A stretch of DNA of 64,000 nucleotides from Archilochus colubris (taxonomy: Eukaryota; Chordata; Aves; Apodiformes; Trochilidae): assembly GCA_023079485.1 (NCBI GenBank), contig CM041083.1:156382552-156446551 (forward strand), in the 5' to 3' direction. Of this stretch, positions 1-12,164 are shown piece by piece. How positions within the stretch are numbered: the first letter of the stretch is position 1; each line of letters opens with the position of its first letter. The translations under genes were made by a program, and so were the position numbers. The notes below the pieces were generated by a model that saw nothing but the letters and a program-made list of their open reading frames with translations, had not been told where the DNA came from and ran no database searches.

Positions 1-3000
1 TCATTATTCTACCCCTGTTTTATTGAATTCAAGTGATTTCCTTTCTCTGTTATTTTCCTCCTTTTTTGTTCATTTTTTTCATTTATTCTTCCTTGCTTTT
101 CTTGACATATTGATTTGGGGTTTTTTCCCCATTTCACCGTTTTACATATACTGAAGTTAATAAAGACAGATGGTTTATGCAGAGAAAAGAAATACTGTTT
201 CACACAGGGGTCAGCACATTCATGTACAAAACACTATAATTTATAAATCTTATATATGCACTCATTTGGGATAAGAGGTATTTGGAAGATTTGAAAATAT
301 TCTGTAACTAAACCATGAGTAAAAATTAGTTTCAATTGAGATTTCTGGTATTTATATGGTGCGGTCGAGTGTCTAATGAGATCTAGGGATACAGATAATT
401 GTTACATCCTCATTTCTCCTTTGGGATTACAGGACTAAACCACCAAGACTGCCACAAATAAGTTTACTGAAGGAATATATACAATTTTTATTCTAATGTA
501 AACAAACAGGCTATGACTTGAAGCCACACAATGGTCTTAATTGTACAAACCATGTATTTCTGAAATCAACCCGAGTTGTAATAGGAGTAAGCAGCCATCT
601 CAGTCTTGAGCAATCTGTCAGTAAAATAATAAATTGCATCAGTGTGTAGAGAGGAAGAGCTCCTCTTTTTATGGGCATCTGTTCAGCACCCGGTAATAAC
701 TAGCTTCAGACTTTGTCAGGTCTAACCAAATAAATAAATCCTTTTTTTGGTTTAAAAGTTTCTCTAATCCCTTTGGGAAATCAGTAAGATGCAAGGGGTT
801 TTTCATTTTTATATTCTCTTCATGATGGTTTGAAAGCATGCAAACCATGTAAGTAACCAGAATTCAGTTCATCTCTTAATCCTGCAGATCCTGCATCCTC
901 TCATTAAAAGAGCCAGAACACGTTCTATTCAGTCCTGATAACACACACCCTAACAGTTAAAGGTACTGATTTGAAAAGCTCCAGGATTTTGCTCTTTCAG
1001 ATTTGTGATATATTCTGAGATCTTAAAGAAGAATGTGTTCTGCTTTCAAAATCTATGTTGCCTCGTAGACAGTAATATTCTTTATTCTTTTGCAGTAAAT
1101 ATTTAATGACCTATTGCACTGGAAAACAGGCAGCCCAATAAAAAGAAAGGGATTGGAGGCCAATGCACACTTCCTGCGCATATTCTGAATTATTTCTTAG
1201 GATTAAGACTGATTTTCACACATGTTTGAGCTATGATCTGATTAACCATTTCAACAATGACAGAGGCCTAAAATTTAAGAAAATCTGAGTTATTGACACC
1301 ACTGGATTAAATATAACATTAAAATTAATTGTAGTGATTTAAATAAGTAATGGGGAAAAAAAGAACTAAAAAATAGTCTTTTTTTTTTTTTGCTTAATCT
1401 TTACTTATGAGAAAGACCTATACATTAGGCTTTGAAAAAAATAAAAATAAAATTTAAAAGGCACTATCTTTAGTAAAAAATGTGTTACCTAACTTCTGAA
1501 TGAAGAGAGACTTTTTGCCTTCCACAGTGGTGAGCAAAGGTTACAAACTGTTAGAGAATTTTTGGATTTTGCAAGAATAAATTGCACTTAAGTTTTTAAT
1601 TTATGCAGTATGGTCAAATGTTGTCATGAGGAGCCTACAGAAGTCCATTTATCTATGGGCAACTAAAGAATGTGAAAAAGCAATTGGATATTTTGTTTAA
1701 AAATACCATAATTTGTAATTAATTGGATAGCTGTCACTTATTGTGACATTTGTCATTTGACTTATTGTCATTTATTGAAATCTAGTGTTTTTTTCAAATA
1801 GTATTCGTATTTTCAAATACCACTTGTGCTCTTGGAAAACAAACAAAAAAATTGCTGAAGGTAAATATATCCCCAAAAATATACTGATATTTTCATACAT
1901 GTGTTATTCCAGACAAGACTAAATGTTAGGTTTTTTTTAAAGTAATACTCAAACTCATTGTTCAAAAATATGTGTGGCAGAGTTACATGTATATGAGACA
2001 GATGGGGAGTAGAACAAAGTCCCCCTAATCCAAGAGGAGACAGGTAGCAAGCTGCTACACTACTGAGACATACAAAAAATATATGTCCCTATCATTTAAT
2101 ATCGTTTAATAGCTATTTTTCTGTTACATTTACTGCATAAATACAATTTGATTTTTCTTATCAGTCAAAACATCAATACTGTCACCATCTGTGGTACAGA
2201 AAAAACTCCAAAGAGGGGCTAAGGTACCAACCTTGCCACCAAATAATAAAAAGTATAGTGTTTACCCTGAACAGTTTATAAATGGATAAATAAATAAATA
2301 AATAAAAAGACAAGAGGGAAGAGAAATAACATACAAGACAGAAAGGTAATTAATGTTTTGCAGCTATCATATTAGTTCCTTTTTTTTTTAATTTTTTTGT
2401 TTGTTGACTGGTGATGTTGGAAGATGAGGAGAGGGACAAAGTGGGTGGTGGAAGCAGTGGAAGGAGAATAAGATAAGAGGAAGGAATCTATGGATGACAA
2501 CTAATGTGAGGTTGAAGTGAGGCAACTGTGAGAGAAGGGGCAGAAGGACTTTGAAACAAACAAGCAAGACAAGCTATAAATATAAATACTCACATATACT
2601 CACATATGCAGTACTTTATATCTTTAAAGTACAGGCAGAGTACACATGGTAGAGAGTTAAGCTTTACTTCCATTTCAAAGTATTCAGTTTTCAGAAAAGT
2701 GCTTGTAACAGGAAAATATAAGATTCTGACATTTTCACCTTGAGAATAATCTTGAATATTTTTCAGGGCAAAAAAGCGGTAAACACCTAAAAGGAAATAG
2801 GGACAAGTAATGAAAATTATAAAAATGTTACAAATACCTTCATTACTGGCATAATTTGGTTTTAAAATTATATCTGTGCAACAGTTGTGTCTGGTTTCCA
2901 CTGTGCCTGCTATTCCCCCAGCAATCTCAAAGCAACAATAAAGCTGAGAATGTGTAACAGCAAGTACTCAAGGGAACAGAAGTTTGAATTACCAGCATCC

Positions 3001-3129
3001 TTGCAGAGAGATCTACAGAGAGTCACTGTTGTCAAGAATTTATATCAGGGAACGTGTGAAAAAAAAATGTGCTAGAGATAACCAGGCAAGAAAGAAGCAT
3101 TGGAGTTTACGAAGACATTTAGATGCCTT
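1..3129. other. AT-rich intergenic DNA, no gene recognised
   Basis: No coding region, RNA gene or transposon was recognised here. The open frames are short, lack family motifs and sit in AT-rich sequence with many homopolymer runs. A short AAAT microsatellite lies near 2286. The segment around 1100-1260 is of more even composition than its surroundings, but nothing identifiable is in it. Confidence 0.6.
2286..2308. repeat. (AAAT)n microsatellite
   Basis: About five consecutive ATAA/AAAT units can be read directly. It is a simple repeat with no sign of a linked mobile element. Confidence 0.85.
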
Positions 3130-4560
3130 AGTTCAGTAAGGATCTATCTGTTTTTAAGCAACACAGGAGACAAGAAAACACACATACAAAAGCAAAAGTA
3201 CAATTTGATCTCTGTAAACTGAACTGGCGGCTGGGGTCAAATCCAGTAGCCCGATGAAGGTGAGGATGTTGCATCCCCATGACCCCAGCTCCAATCCATA
3301 GCAAGGTGGGCAATGCATTCCTTGTAGGCACATGCACACAAAGCAGACATATACACCATGTGTATACATGAACACATAGCTGACCACACAGACCATAGTC
3401 ACACTCAGCACTGAAATAAACACAGACAGTACCAATAGCCTCATCCTGCTCCCCTCTCTGGACAGGATGAAGATCTGTCAGTGACAATTTATATGTACAT
3501 ACACATGTATGGATATTTACATATAAAAAATGTACAAGGTGGATCTCTGCAGTGGCTGTGCTCTCTCATTCTGTCCAGTAGCTGAACGTGGATCCATTTC
3601 CCCATTTGCTTGTATTCAGACATATATATTCCCCAGTTCACATCACCATACCAGTCCGTGGTACTGGCCATCATGCAGTCACATGTACACAGAGATACAC
3701 ACACAACTCCCCTGGTACCCAACAGCTGTCTTCTTCCATGGTCTTGACTTCTGAGACACATATTCCCAGGTCACTTCACCTACTCTGGCTAATCCAGCTT
3801 GATCTTCACTGCTGATCATGCACTCAGCCAACCACACTCATTCCACTTGATGGCAGCACAAAAACACAGGTCCCAGTGACCCATCATCCCACCTTTCTTT
3901 CTGGCATTTGGTTTTCAGTAAGTCCAGTCTTTCCAGACCCTTTACCCATGCACATGGACTCTCCAGCCCATGTTCTGACTTCACAGTTGCTGTACACAGA
4001 CCCCTATACACACATATGTATGCAGGGAATACAGAGCCCTTACCCAGGAAAAGAGCTAGAAAGTCATTTAATAACAAGATAAAACAGTCTACACTGATCT
4101 GGTATAGACCATGACTACACAAGTGTACCCATCAGCCACTATTTTGGCCTCTTTTGGATCATTGCTCTTTGATTTTGCCACATTTATTCCTCCCCAAACC
4201 ACCAAAAAGTGCCCCTTTCCCCACCTTTTGTTCATCACCTATGTACCCTATGGAGCATCCTGTATAACAGAGTATACTCTTCCCACGTATGCCATAATGT
4301 GTCCTACATACCAGGCAGCCAACCCTAGAGCCCAAAAAGTGCTCTGACACTGATTCATCTTGCGGGCAACAACCCTGGGGCTGAAGCTCTGCTGGGACAG
4401 CTCTGGAAGGTACACACACAGTGTGTCATTTTCTTTGAGTCTTTAATTTGGGTTCCCATGAGACTTTGGGCCTCTGTGTTCCTCTAGATTTGTGGAGATG
4501 GACCTCTGAGGGGCTGTTGGCTCCTGGGACTGGCTTCCAGTGCCCCATTTGTTTTTCTGT
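3130..4560. repeat. GC-rich, CA/TG-rich block, probably an unclassified interspersed repeat
   Basis: Base composition changes sharply here: sampled lines are close to 50% GC, against roughly 35% on either side. The plus strand is rich in CACA/ATGTACACA-type words and has recurring phrases (CCCATGCACATGG, CAGTCACATGTACACAGAG, CACAGACCCCTATACACACA), which suggests degenerate internal repetition. Both strands carry several overlapping open frames of 70-119 codons, none with a recognisable motif. The minus-strand reading, rich in TGTGTGTATG words, is reminiscent of internal or LTR regions of avian ERVL-like elements. I could not find paired LTRs, a primer-binding site, or gag/pol motifs, so the class is left open. 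Confidence 0.4.
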
Positions 4561-4884
4561 TCTTTTCTGGAAATTCAGATGAGCTTTTATCATATAATTT
4601 AACATGTATTGCTTACAATATGTCTCATGTCGTATCTAATACTAAATAAATCATCACAAAACCATAAACAATGGAGCGGGGGGTGATCACAAGGAGTTAT
4701 CCTATCCATTACCTGACACAAAGATATAGGATACCTGTCTTATTCTACAGACGTTTTACTATTTGCTTTCACATAACAGAGCATTGCTTGAAACTCTCAC
4801 AGCCTATTACACAGCTCAGCTAGATGTGCTGCTAGAAAATCTGTACTGATGTTTAGATTTAGCTTTCCTTAATTTTGTTTTACG
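4561..4884. other. Intergenic, nothing recognised
   Basis: This is AT-rich sequence between the GC-rich block and an old CR1 copy. No motif or open frame of note was seen. Confidence 0.6.
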
Positions 4885-5345
4885 TTGCTGTTATTCATGC
4901 TGGGCATGGAAAAACTGTTTATTCTCATCTCCTATTTTTACCTCTCTGTAGCCTGCTGTCATAGCTCCCTTCAGTCTCCTCAGCTCTAGACTAAACAAGC
5001 CTAATTCCTTCAATTTTTCTTCAGAGGTTATGTTTTCTAGACCTGTAATCATTCTTGTTATTTTCTTTTGGACCCAGCCCAATTGGTTTGTATCCTTCTT
5101 AAAGCACGAAGCCCAAAGCTTGACATAATATTGCATCTGAGGCCTAACCAAAGCCAAGCAGAATTTAACTACTTCATATGTGACTTAAAAGTGCATACAA
5201 TTTTTATGTGTTTCATTATAATGTCTGCCTTGCAGGTATATAATCTCTCCAGTAAGCTAATTATGTTGATCATTTTTAGCTTGTGATCTATTATAACCCA
5301 CAGATTCTTTCCAGAAACATGTCCATATTTCCTGTTATTCCCTCA
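4885..5345 (-). mobile_element. Very old CR1-like LINE fragment (ORF2 C-terminal part)
   Basis: Read on the minus strand, the sequence gives a degenerate but ordered CR1 ORF2 C-terminal region: a LWVI-DHKLKM-like stretch at the 5' side, then LVRPQMQYYVKLWAS, a WVQKKITRMITGLENI block (the usual RVQRRATKMIKGLEHL), and [19 protein letters not shown]. An open frame spans 4891-5157. The high divergence and the amniote-wide style of the motif suggest an insertion that predates modern birds. It has no intact 3' tail and no reverse-transcriptase core, so it is dead. Confidence 0.75.
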
Positions 5346-6014
5346 CCTCTATGCAGTTAAAATTCAAAATATTTGATAAAGCATTTCCACATTTCAAAAA
5401 GTAGTCATAATCTGCAGTGATCACTTGATGGTTCTCTTCTTTCTTTTCACTACCTTCAAAGTCTTAAAATACAAATCAAAAAGATGATTTCAAAGTAAGT
5501 TGCTAAAAGGATAGAGGTGTTTTTGGGTTTTGTTTCTTAATAGGCTGGTTTAGAAAAAGAAGGATATAATTATATTTAAAAGACTGTGCACGTGATCTGC
5601 ATTACATCATTATCAATATTTTTCAAGTTTTGTAAAGTTGTATTGTCTTTGCAGGAATACTTCCCTCAGATTCTTACTTTGTTTATCCAGCTCAGGTAAA
5701 GAAATATTCACTCTCTACTACTGTAGAGGAAATGAGTGACCATATAAAAAAAATTATTTCCACATAGTGAATCAATTTCCCAAGCCTCTCATTACAGTGG
5801 ATGGAGAGGAGAGACTTCCTCCACAACTCAAAACATCCAAAGTTAGGTTCCTAATCAAGTTCTGAGGCTTGCATTTCTTTTAACTGACCAAATAGAAAAC
5901 AAACATCTAAAATAAGCCCTTCTGAATGAATAACTCTGTCAGAGCCACTTCTTGACAGATGGTGGCAATCAGTGTTTTTTCATAAGATGACTTTACATCA
6001 TTTAGAGGCCCAGG
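5346..6014. other. Intergenic, nothing recognised
   Basis: AT-rich unique-looking DNA between two CR1 copies. No gene, RNA gene or repeat was recognised. Confidence 0.6.
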
Positions 6015-6835
6015 ATCTGGAATAAGGAAAACATTGCATCTATTTTTTAAAAGGGTAGAAAGGAGAACCGTGGGAACTATCAAACTGTCAATCTTAGCTC
6101 TATTCCTGGGAAGTTCATGGAATAGATCTTCTAGGAGCTATGCTAAGGCACAGGAAGGATGGGGAGGGGATTCTATGGGCCTTCTATGGTGGAGTGACTG
6201 AATCACTGGAAAAGGGAAGATCTGCAGATGTTGGTTATCTGGACTCCTGTAAGGCCTTTGATAGAGTCCCCTACAACATCCTTCTCCTAAAATGGATTTG
6301 ATGGGTGGACTGTTAAGTGGATGAGGAATTGGTTGGATGGTCACATTCAGATATTAGTTATCAATGGTTTGATGTCCAGATGGAGATCAATGACAAGTGG
6401 TGTCCCTGAAGTTTCCATTACTGTTTGATATGCTAATCACTAGCACAAACAGTGGGATCAAGTGCACCCTCAGCTAGTTTGGAGATGAAACCAAGCTGAA
6501 TGTTGCATTCAACTCATCAATGGGATGCCAAGCAGAGGAATTTCTGGACAAGCTCAATAAGTGGGCTTGTGTGAACCTCATGAGGTTCAATAAGGCCAAG
6601 TGCAAGGTCCTACAACTGGGTCAGGGCAGTCCCTGGTATCAATACAGTTTGGTAGGAGAAGACATTAAAAGCAGCCTGACCAATAAGTATGTGGGGATAC
6701 TGGTGGATGAAAAGTTGAACCTGAGCTGGTAATGTGCTCTTGCAACCAAGAATTTTGGGGCTTCATCAAAAGACATGTGGCCAGCAGGTCAAAGGGGGTG
6801 ATTCTCCTCTGCTCTGGTGAGAACCCATGATTAAT
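6015..6835 (+). mobile_element. Degenerate CR1 LINE fragment, reverse-transcriptase region
   Basis: The plus strand runs through CR1 ORF2 in order: an IFKKG-like start with RGNYR-type residues near 6045-6080, a [16 protein letters not shown] stretch near 6235-6285 that matches CR1 motif A (normally LDFSKAFD), the catalytic box region near 6475-6500 where FADDT has become FGDET, then LMRFNKAKCKVLQLGQG and VGILVDEKLNLS (6570-6730). Loss of the paired catalytic aspartates, several stops and frame breaks show it is non-functional. The element stops around the VASRS/EVILP equivalent near 6835 and has no 3' tail. Confidence 0.85.
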
Positions 6836-9087
6836 TGAATAATTGAATAGTCTTTGTGCTAAAAGATTTTTAAACATCCCATAATCTATATACACCATTG
6901 ATAAATCTTAAACTTAGTTCTTCAGTGTTGTGAATGTACATGGATTTCATAAATTATTTAGATTAAGGCAATTCACTGGATCAGAAGGACTACTGACATG
7001 AGTAAGCACAGTTGTAAAATCAGCCCAAGATTTTAATAAAATCTAAATCATTACAAATTTCTGAAAATTCCACATATTTATAATATTGTTATACTACCAT
7101 TTAGCAACATATTGATAAATTTATAAAAATGTAATATCATATATATTGATATCCCAATATATTATACATATGCATGTGTAATATGTAATAATGCATAAAC
7201 AGGATGTGTGTGTATTTTATATATCTGTATGTTTATATCGTATTATACACATAACTGCTTATCTCTGTTAATTGTTAATCTCACATGTAAATAGTCCTCT
7301 AACTGGTTCAGAAAGTAGAACATCATGAATAGTTATTTAGTATTCTGTTATTGTGTTAGAATTTATATCAGAAACAATCTGAATGATGTTGGAATCTTTA
7401 AAAAAAAGTTGGAAATAAGGATGCAGTTATCAATGAGAAACAGCATGTTTTCCTATCAGTGTTAAAAATATCATAAAAGTCATTCAACCAAGTGAGGATA
7501 TTGACTCTGCAAAACGTTTAAGGTTTTGTTTGTTTGTTTTTTTAAAAAAAACACTTATATTTAATTAATCATTGTAGCAGATCATTACACCAGCAAAAAC
7601 ATTGCACTCTGGTTTGTGGGGCTTATTTATAATTGTAGTAATGGAAAAGGTATAATGAGGACAGGAAAAATGGTGTCTGTTCTGAATGTATGAAAGAAAT
7701 AGAACATTGTTATGATGTCGACAACAGTGCTTATCACTGTGGTGGTTTAGATGTATTACATATCCCCAAGAGGCTATACTGCACAGTAGCAAAGGTCTCA
7801 ACAGGCAAAATCTTCTGCAACTTTTAGGAAAAACAAAAGACAGACACTCAGTAGTGGGCAGTACTGTCAAGCTCTCCAGCAAGTTGGGAGCAGTTCCTCC
7901 ATTTGAGAATGAGCTCTGGTTTTCTAATTCCTGTTATGGATAGATTGCAAACATGTTCTCTGAAACCCACTGAAACTGTCACAGCAATCCCTTGCCTGCT
8001 GTATGACCCCTGTCTCTCTGGCACTGTGATGGTTATAGGGTCACTTTTCTTCACACACAAAATTTCACCCTGCCACAGTTTCTCAATCATTGCTATTCTT
8101 CCTAAAAAGTCTCTCAAGAGGGTTCTTAACAATTAAAATAATCCTTAGCATGTGTTATGAAGTCAAACAACTTCAACATAATAGATTGATAACCTTTCTT
8201 CAAAATAGCTTGCAAGAAGACCCATCTGGACTGCTGACTTTTGCAAGAGTTGAGTTTCTGTCCCTATTCTTAGTAAAGTGAGCCAAAACCTGTCAGAATT
8301 GTCCATCAGCCACTTGTATATTTTTTTGACAGGAGAGAAAGCTTTTTAGAGAATTCAGAATCCAATCTGACTAAAGAAGGCAGAAAATTTAAGTTCAAAA
8401 CATGAATCTGACATGAAACAAGGTCAGAAGTGACTAATAAGGACCCAGTTCCTACCTTTATTTCTGGCACTGATTTTGAGGTGCCACATTTGGACCATAC
8501 TTAAACTGTGTCCTATGAACCAATGAGTTTATATAATTTCTTGATTACATAACAGGCTTCTGAGATTCCTGTTTTAGTCACTTCACTATAGACTCCGATC
8601 TTTCAGTTTATAGAATTAACTGCTGGGTATCCAGCTTACATACCTCTATCTATAGCAGGAGAAAGAAGGATCTGAGCTCCCCTATAAAATATGCAATGGA
8701 TTGATTTACTGAATAACTGAAGAGAAAGAAATTATGACACCTAAAATAACCACTACTTTAGATATCTCTCCTTCAGTGTTTCTGTGCATTCATTGAGTGC
8801 TCTAGCATTGAGGCTAATGGTGCAAGACAGCAATATAACACCTTAAAAGCCTAACACAACAGTTGCTGAGTTTCTCTGGGAATTGCTTAACGTGTAGTCA
8901 AGATGGTGATTCTGGCTGCATAGGTGACCCTTTGTATAGATGTAGTAACTTTGACAAGCTATATCTCTTTGCCTAATATTCCTCACAAGTAAACTCTCAG
9001 TACCACAGCATAGTTTTAAAGTGAAATTCATTTTAAACAATGTTTTAATGCAGCCAAAATTATTGTAAAGAACAGTTTAACCTAAAG
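6836..9087. other. Intergenic, AT-rich, with an AT/TG microsatellite-like stretch
   Basis: No gene was recognised. Bases 7130-7260 are alternating purine/pyrimidine AT-rich sequence of ATATAT/TGTGTG type. Bases 7750-8130 are of more balanced composition and hold short overlapping frames on both strands without recognisable motifs. Confidence 0.6.
7130..7260. repeat. AT-rich low-complexity region
   Basis: The stretch is dominated by ATATAT, TATTATACAT and TGTGTGT words and reads as a decayed dinucleotide repeat. Confidence 0.6.
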
Positions 9088-9645
9088 GGTCTAGCCCTGT
9101 GGCCAGCAAGTCAAAGGAGGTCTTGAAAGTCTGCTCATGAAAGATGCCATCTGGAGTATTGTGTTCAGCTGTGGAGCACCAACACAAAATAGAGATGAAC
9201 CTGCTTGAGAGGGTCCAAAGGAGGGTGATTAAGATGTTTAAAAGGCTGGAGCACCTATCCTGTGAAGACAGGCTGAGAGAGTTGGATTTTTTTATCCTGG
9301 AGAAGAAGAGGGTCCAGGGAGACCTTAGGCTGCTCTTCCAGTTCACGAAGGGAACCAACAGGAAAGATGGGGAAGGACTTTTTACAAGGACATGCAGCAA
9401 CAGGACAAAAGGTAATGGTTTGAATCTGGAAAAGGGTAAACTTAGATGAGACACTAGGAAGAAATTTGTGTGATGGTGGTGAGACACTGGCCCAGGTTGT
9501 TCGGAAATATTGTGGATGTCCATTCCCTTTCGTGGCCAGGTTGCTTAGAGCAACCTAATCTACCAGAATGTGCATCTGCTCATGGCAGGATGGGTTGAAA
9601 CCAGATGATCTTTATTGCCCCTCCAAACACAAACTATTGCATTAT
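9088..9645 (+). mobile_element. CR1 LINE 3' fragment (ORF2 C-terminus plus 3' UTR)
   Basis: The copy begins at the VASRS-equivalent (CTGTGGCCAGCAAGTCAAAGG) and then carries GVLCSAVEHQHKIEMNLLER, VQRRVIKMFKRLEHLSCED and RLRELDFFILEKKRVQGDLR. It continues through a DGEGLFTRTCSNRTKGNGL stretch to the 3' UTR (GGATGTCCATTCC, GCAACCTAATCTACC, AAACCAGATGATCTTTATTG) and a decayed tail (ATTGCATTATTCTCT). One open frame covers 9144-9449. The wording is of the CR1 group with a MEGLFTRA-type ending rather than the LFSQVTS type seen at 14 and 60 kb. It is 5'-truncated and dead. Confidence 0.88.
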
Positions 9646-10877
9646 TCTCTCCAGTGTAGAGTGATTCTGCTAATGTGTTGGTTTTTTTGAGACCACGTAT
9701 TACATTAAAGTATAGACAACTAACATGAAGAGTTGCTAAAATTACTATAATATTTATGAAATATTTGATATAATCGAGCTTAATTCCCTTTTGAATCTCA
9801 TTTCATTGTATCTACAAAGTCAGTCTATCACTCTAACATTTCTAAGCACTGCCTTCCAAAATATCTCTTACACTTGGATTGACTTTAAACATGATACAGA
9901 TAGCAGTAGGGACATTTGGTTCTTAAAGCTAAAAATATATGTAGGTAAGGACTGAGGAATCTTGCATAATACAATGTTCATGAAAGATCAGGAAAATGTT
10001 TTTTCTTAAAGAAGACTTCAAATAACACAGGAAAGACTTTTCATTAAAATATTAGTGACAATGTCTCTGTTATCATGTTTAAATACAAGCAGCAGAGTAA
10101 TATGTAATGGCTGAGTAATATGTAATTCTAACCTTGGAGACTCCTAGGAATCCCCAAAAATGGAAAGGAAAAAATAAACAAAAATGGTTGCATAAAAGCT
10201 GCAAGTTAATTATCTTTTTCTGCTTGCTAAAGTAAAATTAGTTTAAGCTCAATATTTCTCCTATGTAGGTTGATACAAATGATTGCTTTTCATGAGTAGA
10301 AAATATTGTTGTCCTTAATGAAAGAACACTCCCCTCTAGCACACAAATACAGCAATTTTAAATTGCAGCATAAATAAATGCCTAGAACTTGTCAGTTGAA
10401 AATCTTAGTTATTTCCTAAAGATGCAGGTGCTAGAAGTCATGTAATGAAGTAGAGACAGATGCAGCCATAGGCTCTGGCCAACTGGAATATGTCTTCAGA
10501 ATTACACTGACTGTAACAAAACCTCAGTACATGTACTTCGAAGAATGTTATCACTGCAGTTCTAAAACCAGCAAAAAACAAGAGACATGCTCACAAAGTG
10601 TAGATGAATTCACATTATCTGTATTATCTCCCTATATATTTTCCTCATTAAAACCTGAAATATGTTGAGATAATGATTCATATTCATCTATAATGTAACT
10701 AATAATTATAATGCCAGAAACAAAAATGAGAACAAAAGTTATTGGAAGGCTGAAATTAATCAAACTACTGGCCCATTGAGTTATGACCAACGAATGAAAC
10801 TTTAAAACCTCAGGTACAGGTGAATGTCAAGGAGCAAATTGCTATTTAACCATTAATTTTTAATTTTTTTCTGCCAG

Positions 10878-11041
10878 AGAAGAGAATGAGAGATGAGCAA
10901 AATCCATTCAGGGGCTTATTTTTCCTAGAGAGATACAGTCAATATTCCTATATTCATCTTCACACCATTTTAACTCCTAGAAGCAGCCGCTTCTATTCTA
11001 CACAGTTCCAGCTTAATGCTCAGCTCAGTGTGACACAACAG
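10878..11041 (+). other. Hypothetical exon bounded by acceptor and donor consensus
   Basis: A TTTTTTTCTGCCAG acceptor ends at 10877 and a CAG/GTAAGA donor follows at 11041/11042. The 164 bases between them are open in one frame (start phase two bases, ending in phase 0), giving about 54 codons with no recognisable family. This could be a real exon of a transcript whose other exons lie outside the window, or chance. Nothing here proves transcription. Confidence 0.15.
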
Positions 11042-11588
11042 GTAAGACAATGCTTGGCTCCTTCCTTCTCAGGTGCCACACAGTTTTGCAGATATTGCTC
11101 CTATATTTTATTCTGCAGATATTCCAAAGCAGGAACTCATATTCCACAAGCCTGGCACAGCTGGTACATTCAGAATTTTCACCCCAGTGTAGGATAGAAG
11201 AGAAGGGAAAGAAAGGACTCCTAAATTAGTGTGTGTGGGTTCTAAAATAGAAGTGGAAATAGTGTATAACCAAATGAAAGCTCTTTAAACTTCAGCATCA
11301 GGGTAAAATATAGCACTGTACAAATATCCTTGAAACCAAATGCAAATCTGCTGTGATTTGACACCAGAAGAATATTTTTGAAATACTGCTTTTGGCAAGG
11401 TTTGTTGACATTTATGCAAATTCTAAACTGAACTTCTTTTATGACAAGAAAAAAAAAGTAAGAAACATGCAAAACCTCATGAAGAATTTCTGCTATTTAC
11501 TAATACTCAGGAGTTTAGGCACTGCCAACAGTGACACTATATAAATCTTAAAAGCAACAGGTGAACCTTTGCCAAACAACAGTGACAA

Positions 11589-11608
11589 TACTACTACTAC
11601 TACTACTA
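11589..11608. repeat. (ACT)n microsatellite
   Basis: Six to seven consecutive TAC/ACT units are read directly. Confidence 0.85.
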
Positions 11609-12164
11609 ATAAGAAACTATATAAAGACCTATGATTGTTATTTTGGCAAGACAAGAGTTAGAAAGATAAGATATGAAGCAAAGTATTTCCAGTGATGGCC
11701 ATCTCCAGATTCACAAACGTCCCTTTTTAGCCATTAAGAACTTCAGAAGGTACCATCCTGAATTTCACAGAAAGGGATACACTGGGTATCCAGTATATCC
11801 TACTTCCAACATACACTTTCATGAGACAAAGGAAAATGATAAGTAATGTTACCATAGGTTTTTCATTGCACAGCTCATCAGTTCCAGACCCATATATTAG
11901 GTAACAGAAGCTCATGGGTTTTCTCATTCTCATATTTCAGAAGCTTTCAGTTACAAATAGTCTTCTGGTTTGGTTCTGTATTTTTAAGATTATTTTTCCA
12001 TATTACAGTTCTCAACAGATGGGACCACTATAACAACACAATGGGAATCATAAAAAGACCAAAAACAACAAATATACTTAGCTAAATTAAACATAAACAT
12101 GATTGACTCTAGTAGCACAGGCCTACTAGATATTATTGGAGTACAGATTGTTTCATGTATCAGA

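Larger units (their letters stand above)
9646..12164. other. Intergenic, no gene recognised
   Basis: AT-rich unique-looking DNA with a short ACT trinucleotide repeat near 11590. It contains a well-formed splice acceptor/donor pair around 10878-11041, listed separately. Nothing else was recognised. Confidence 0.55.

Noticed and set aside
3128..4419. Overlapping frames of 68-119 codons on both strands
   Set aside because: They overlap each other on opposite strands in a GC-rich repetitive block and none shows a motif. They are better explained by composition.
9077..9523. Minus-strand frame of 148 codons
   Set aside because: It lies antisense to a CR1 ORF2 end whose plus-strand reading has clear family motifs.
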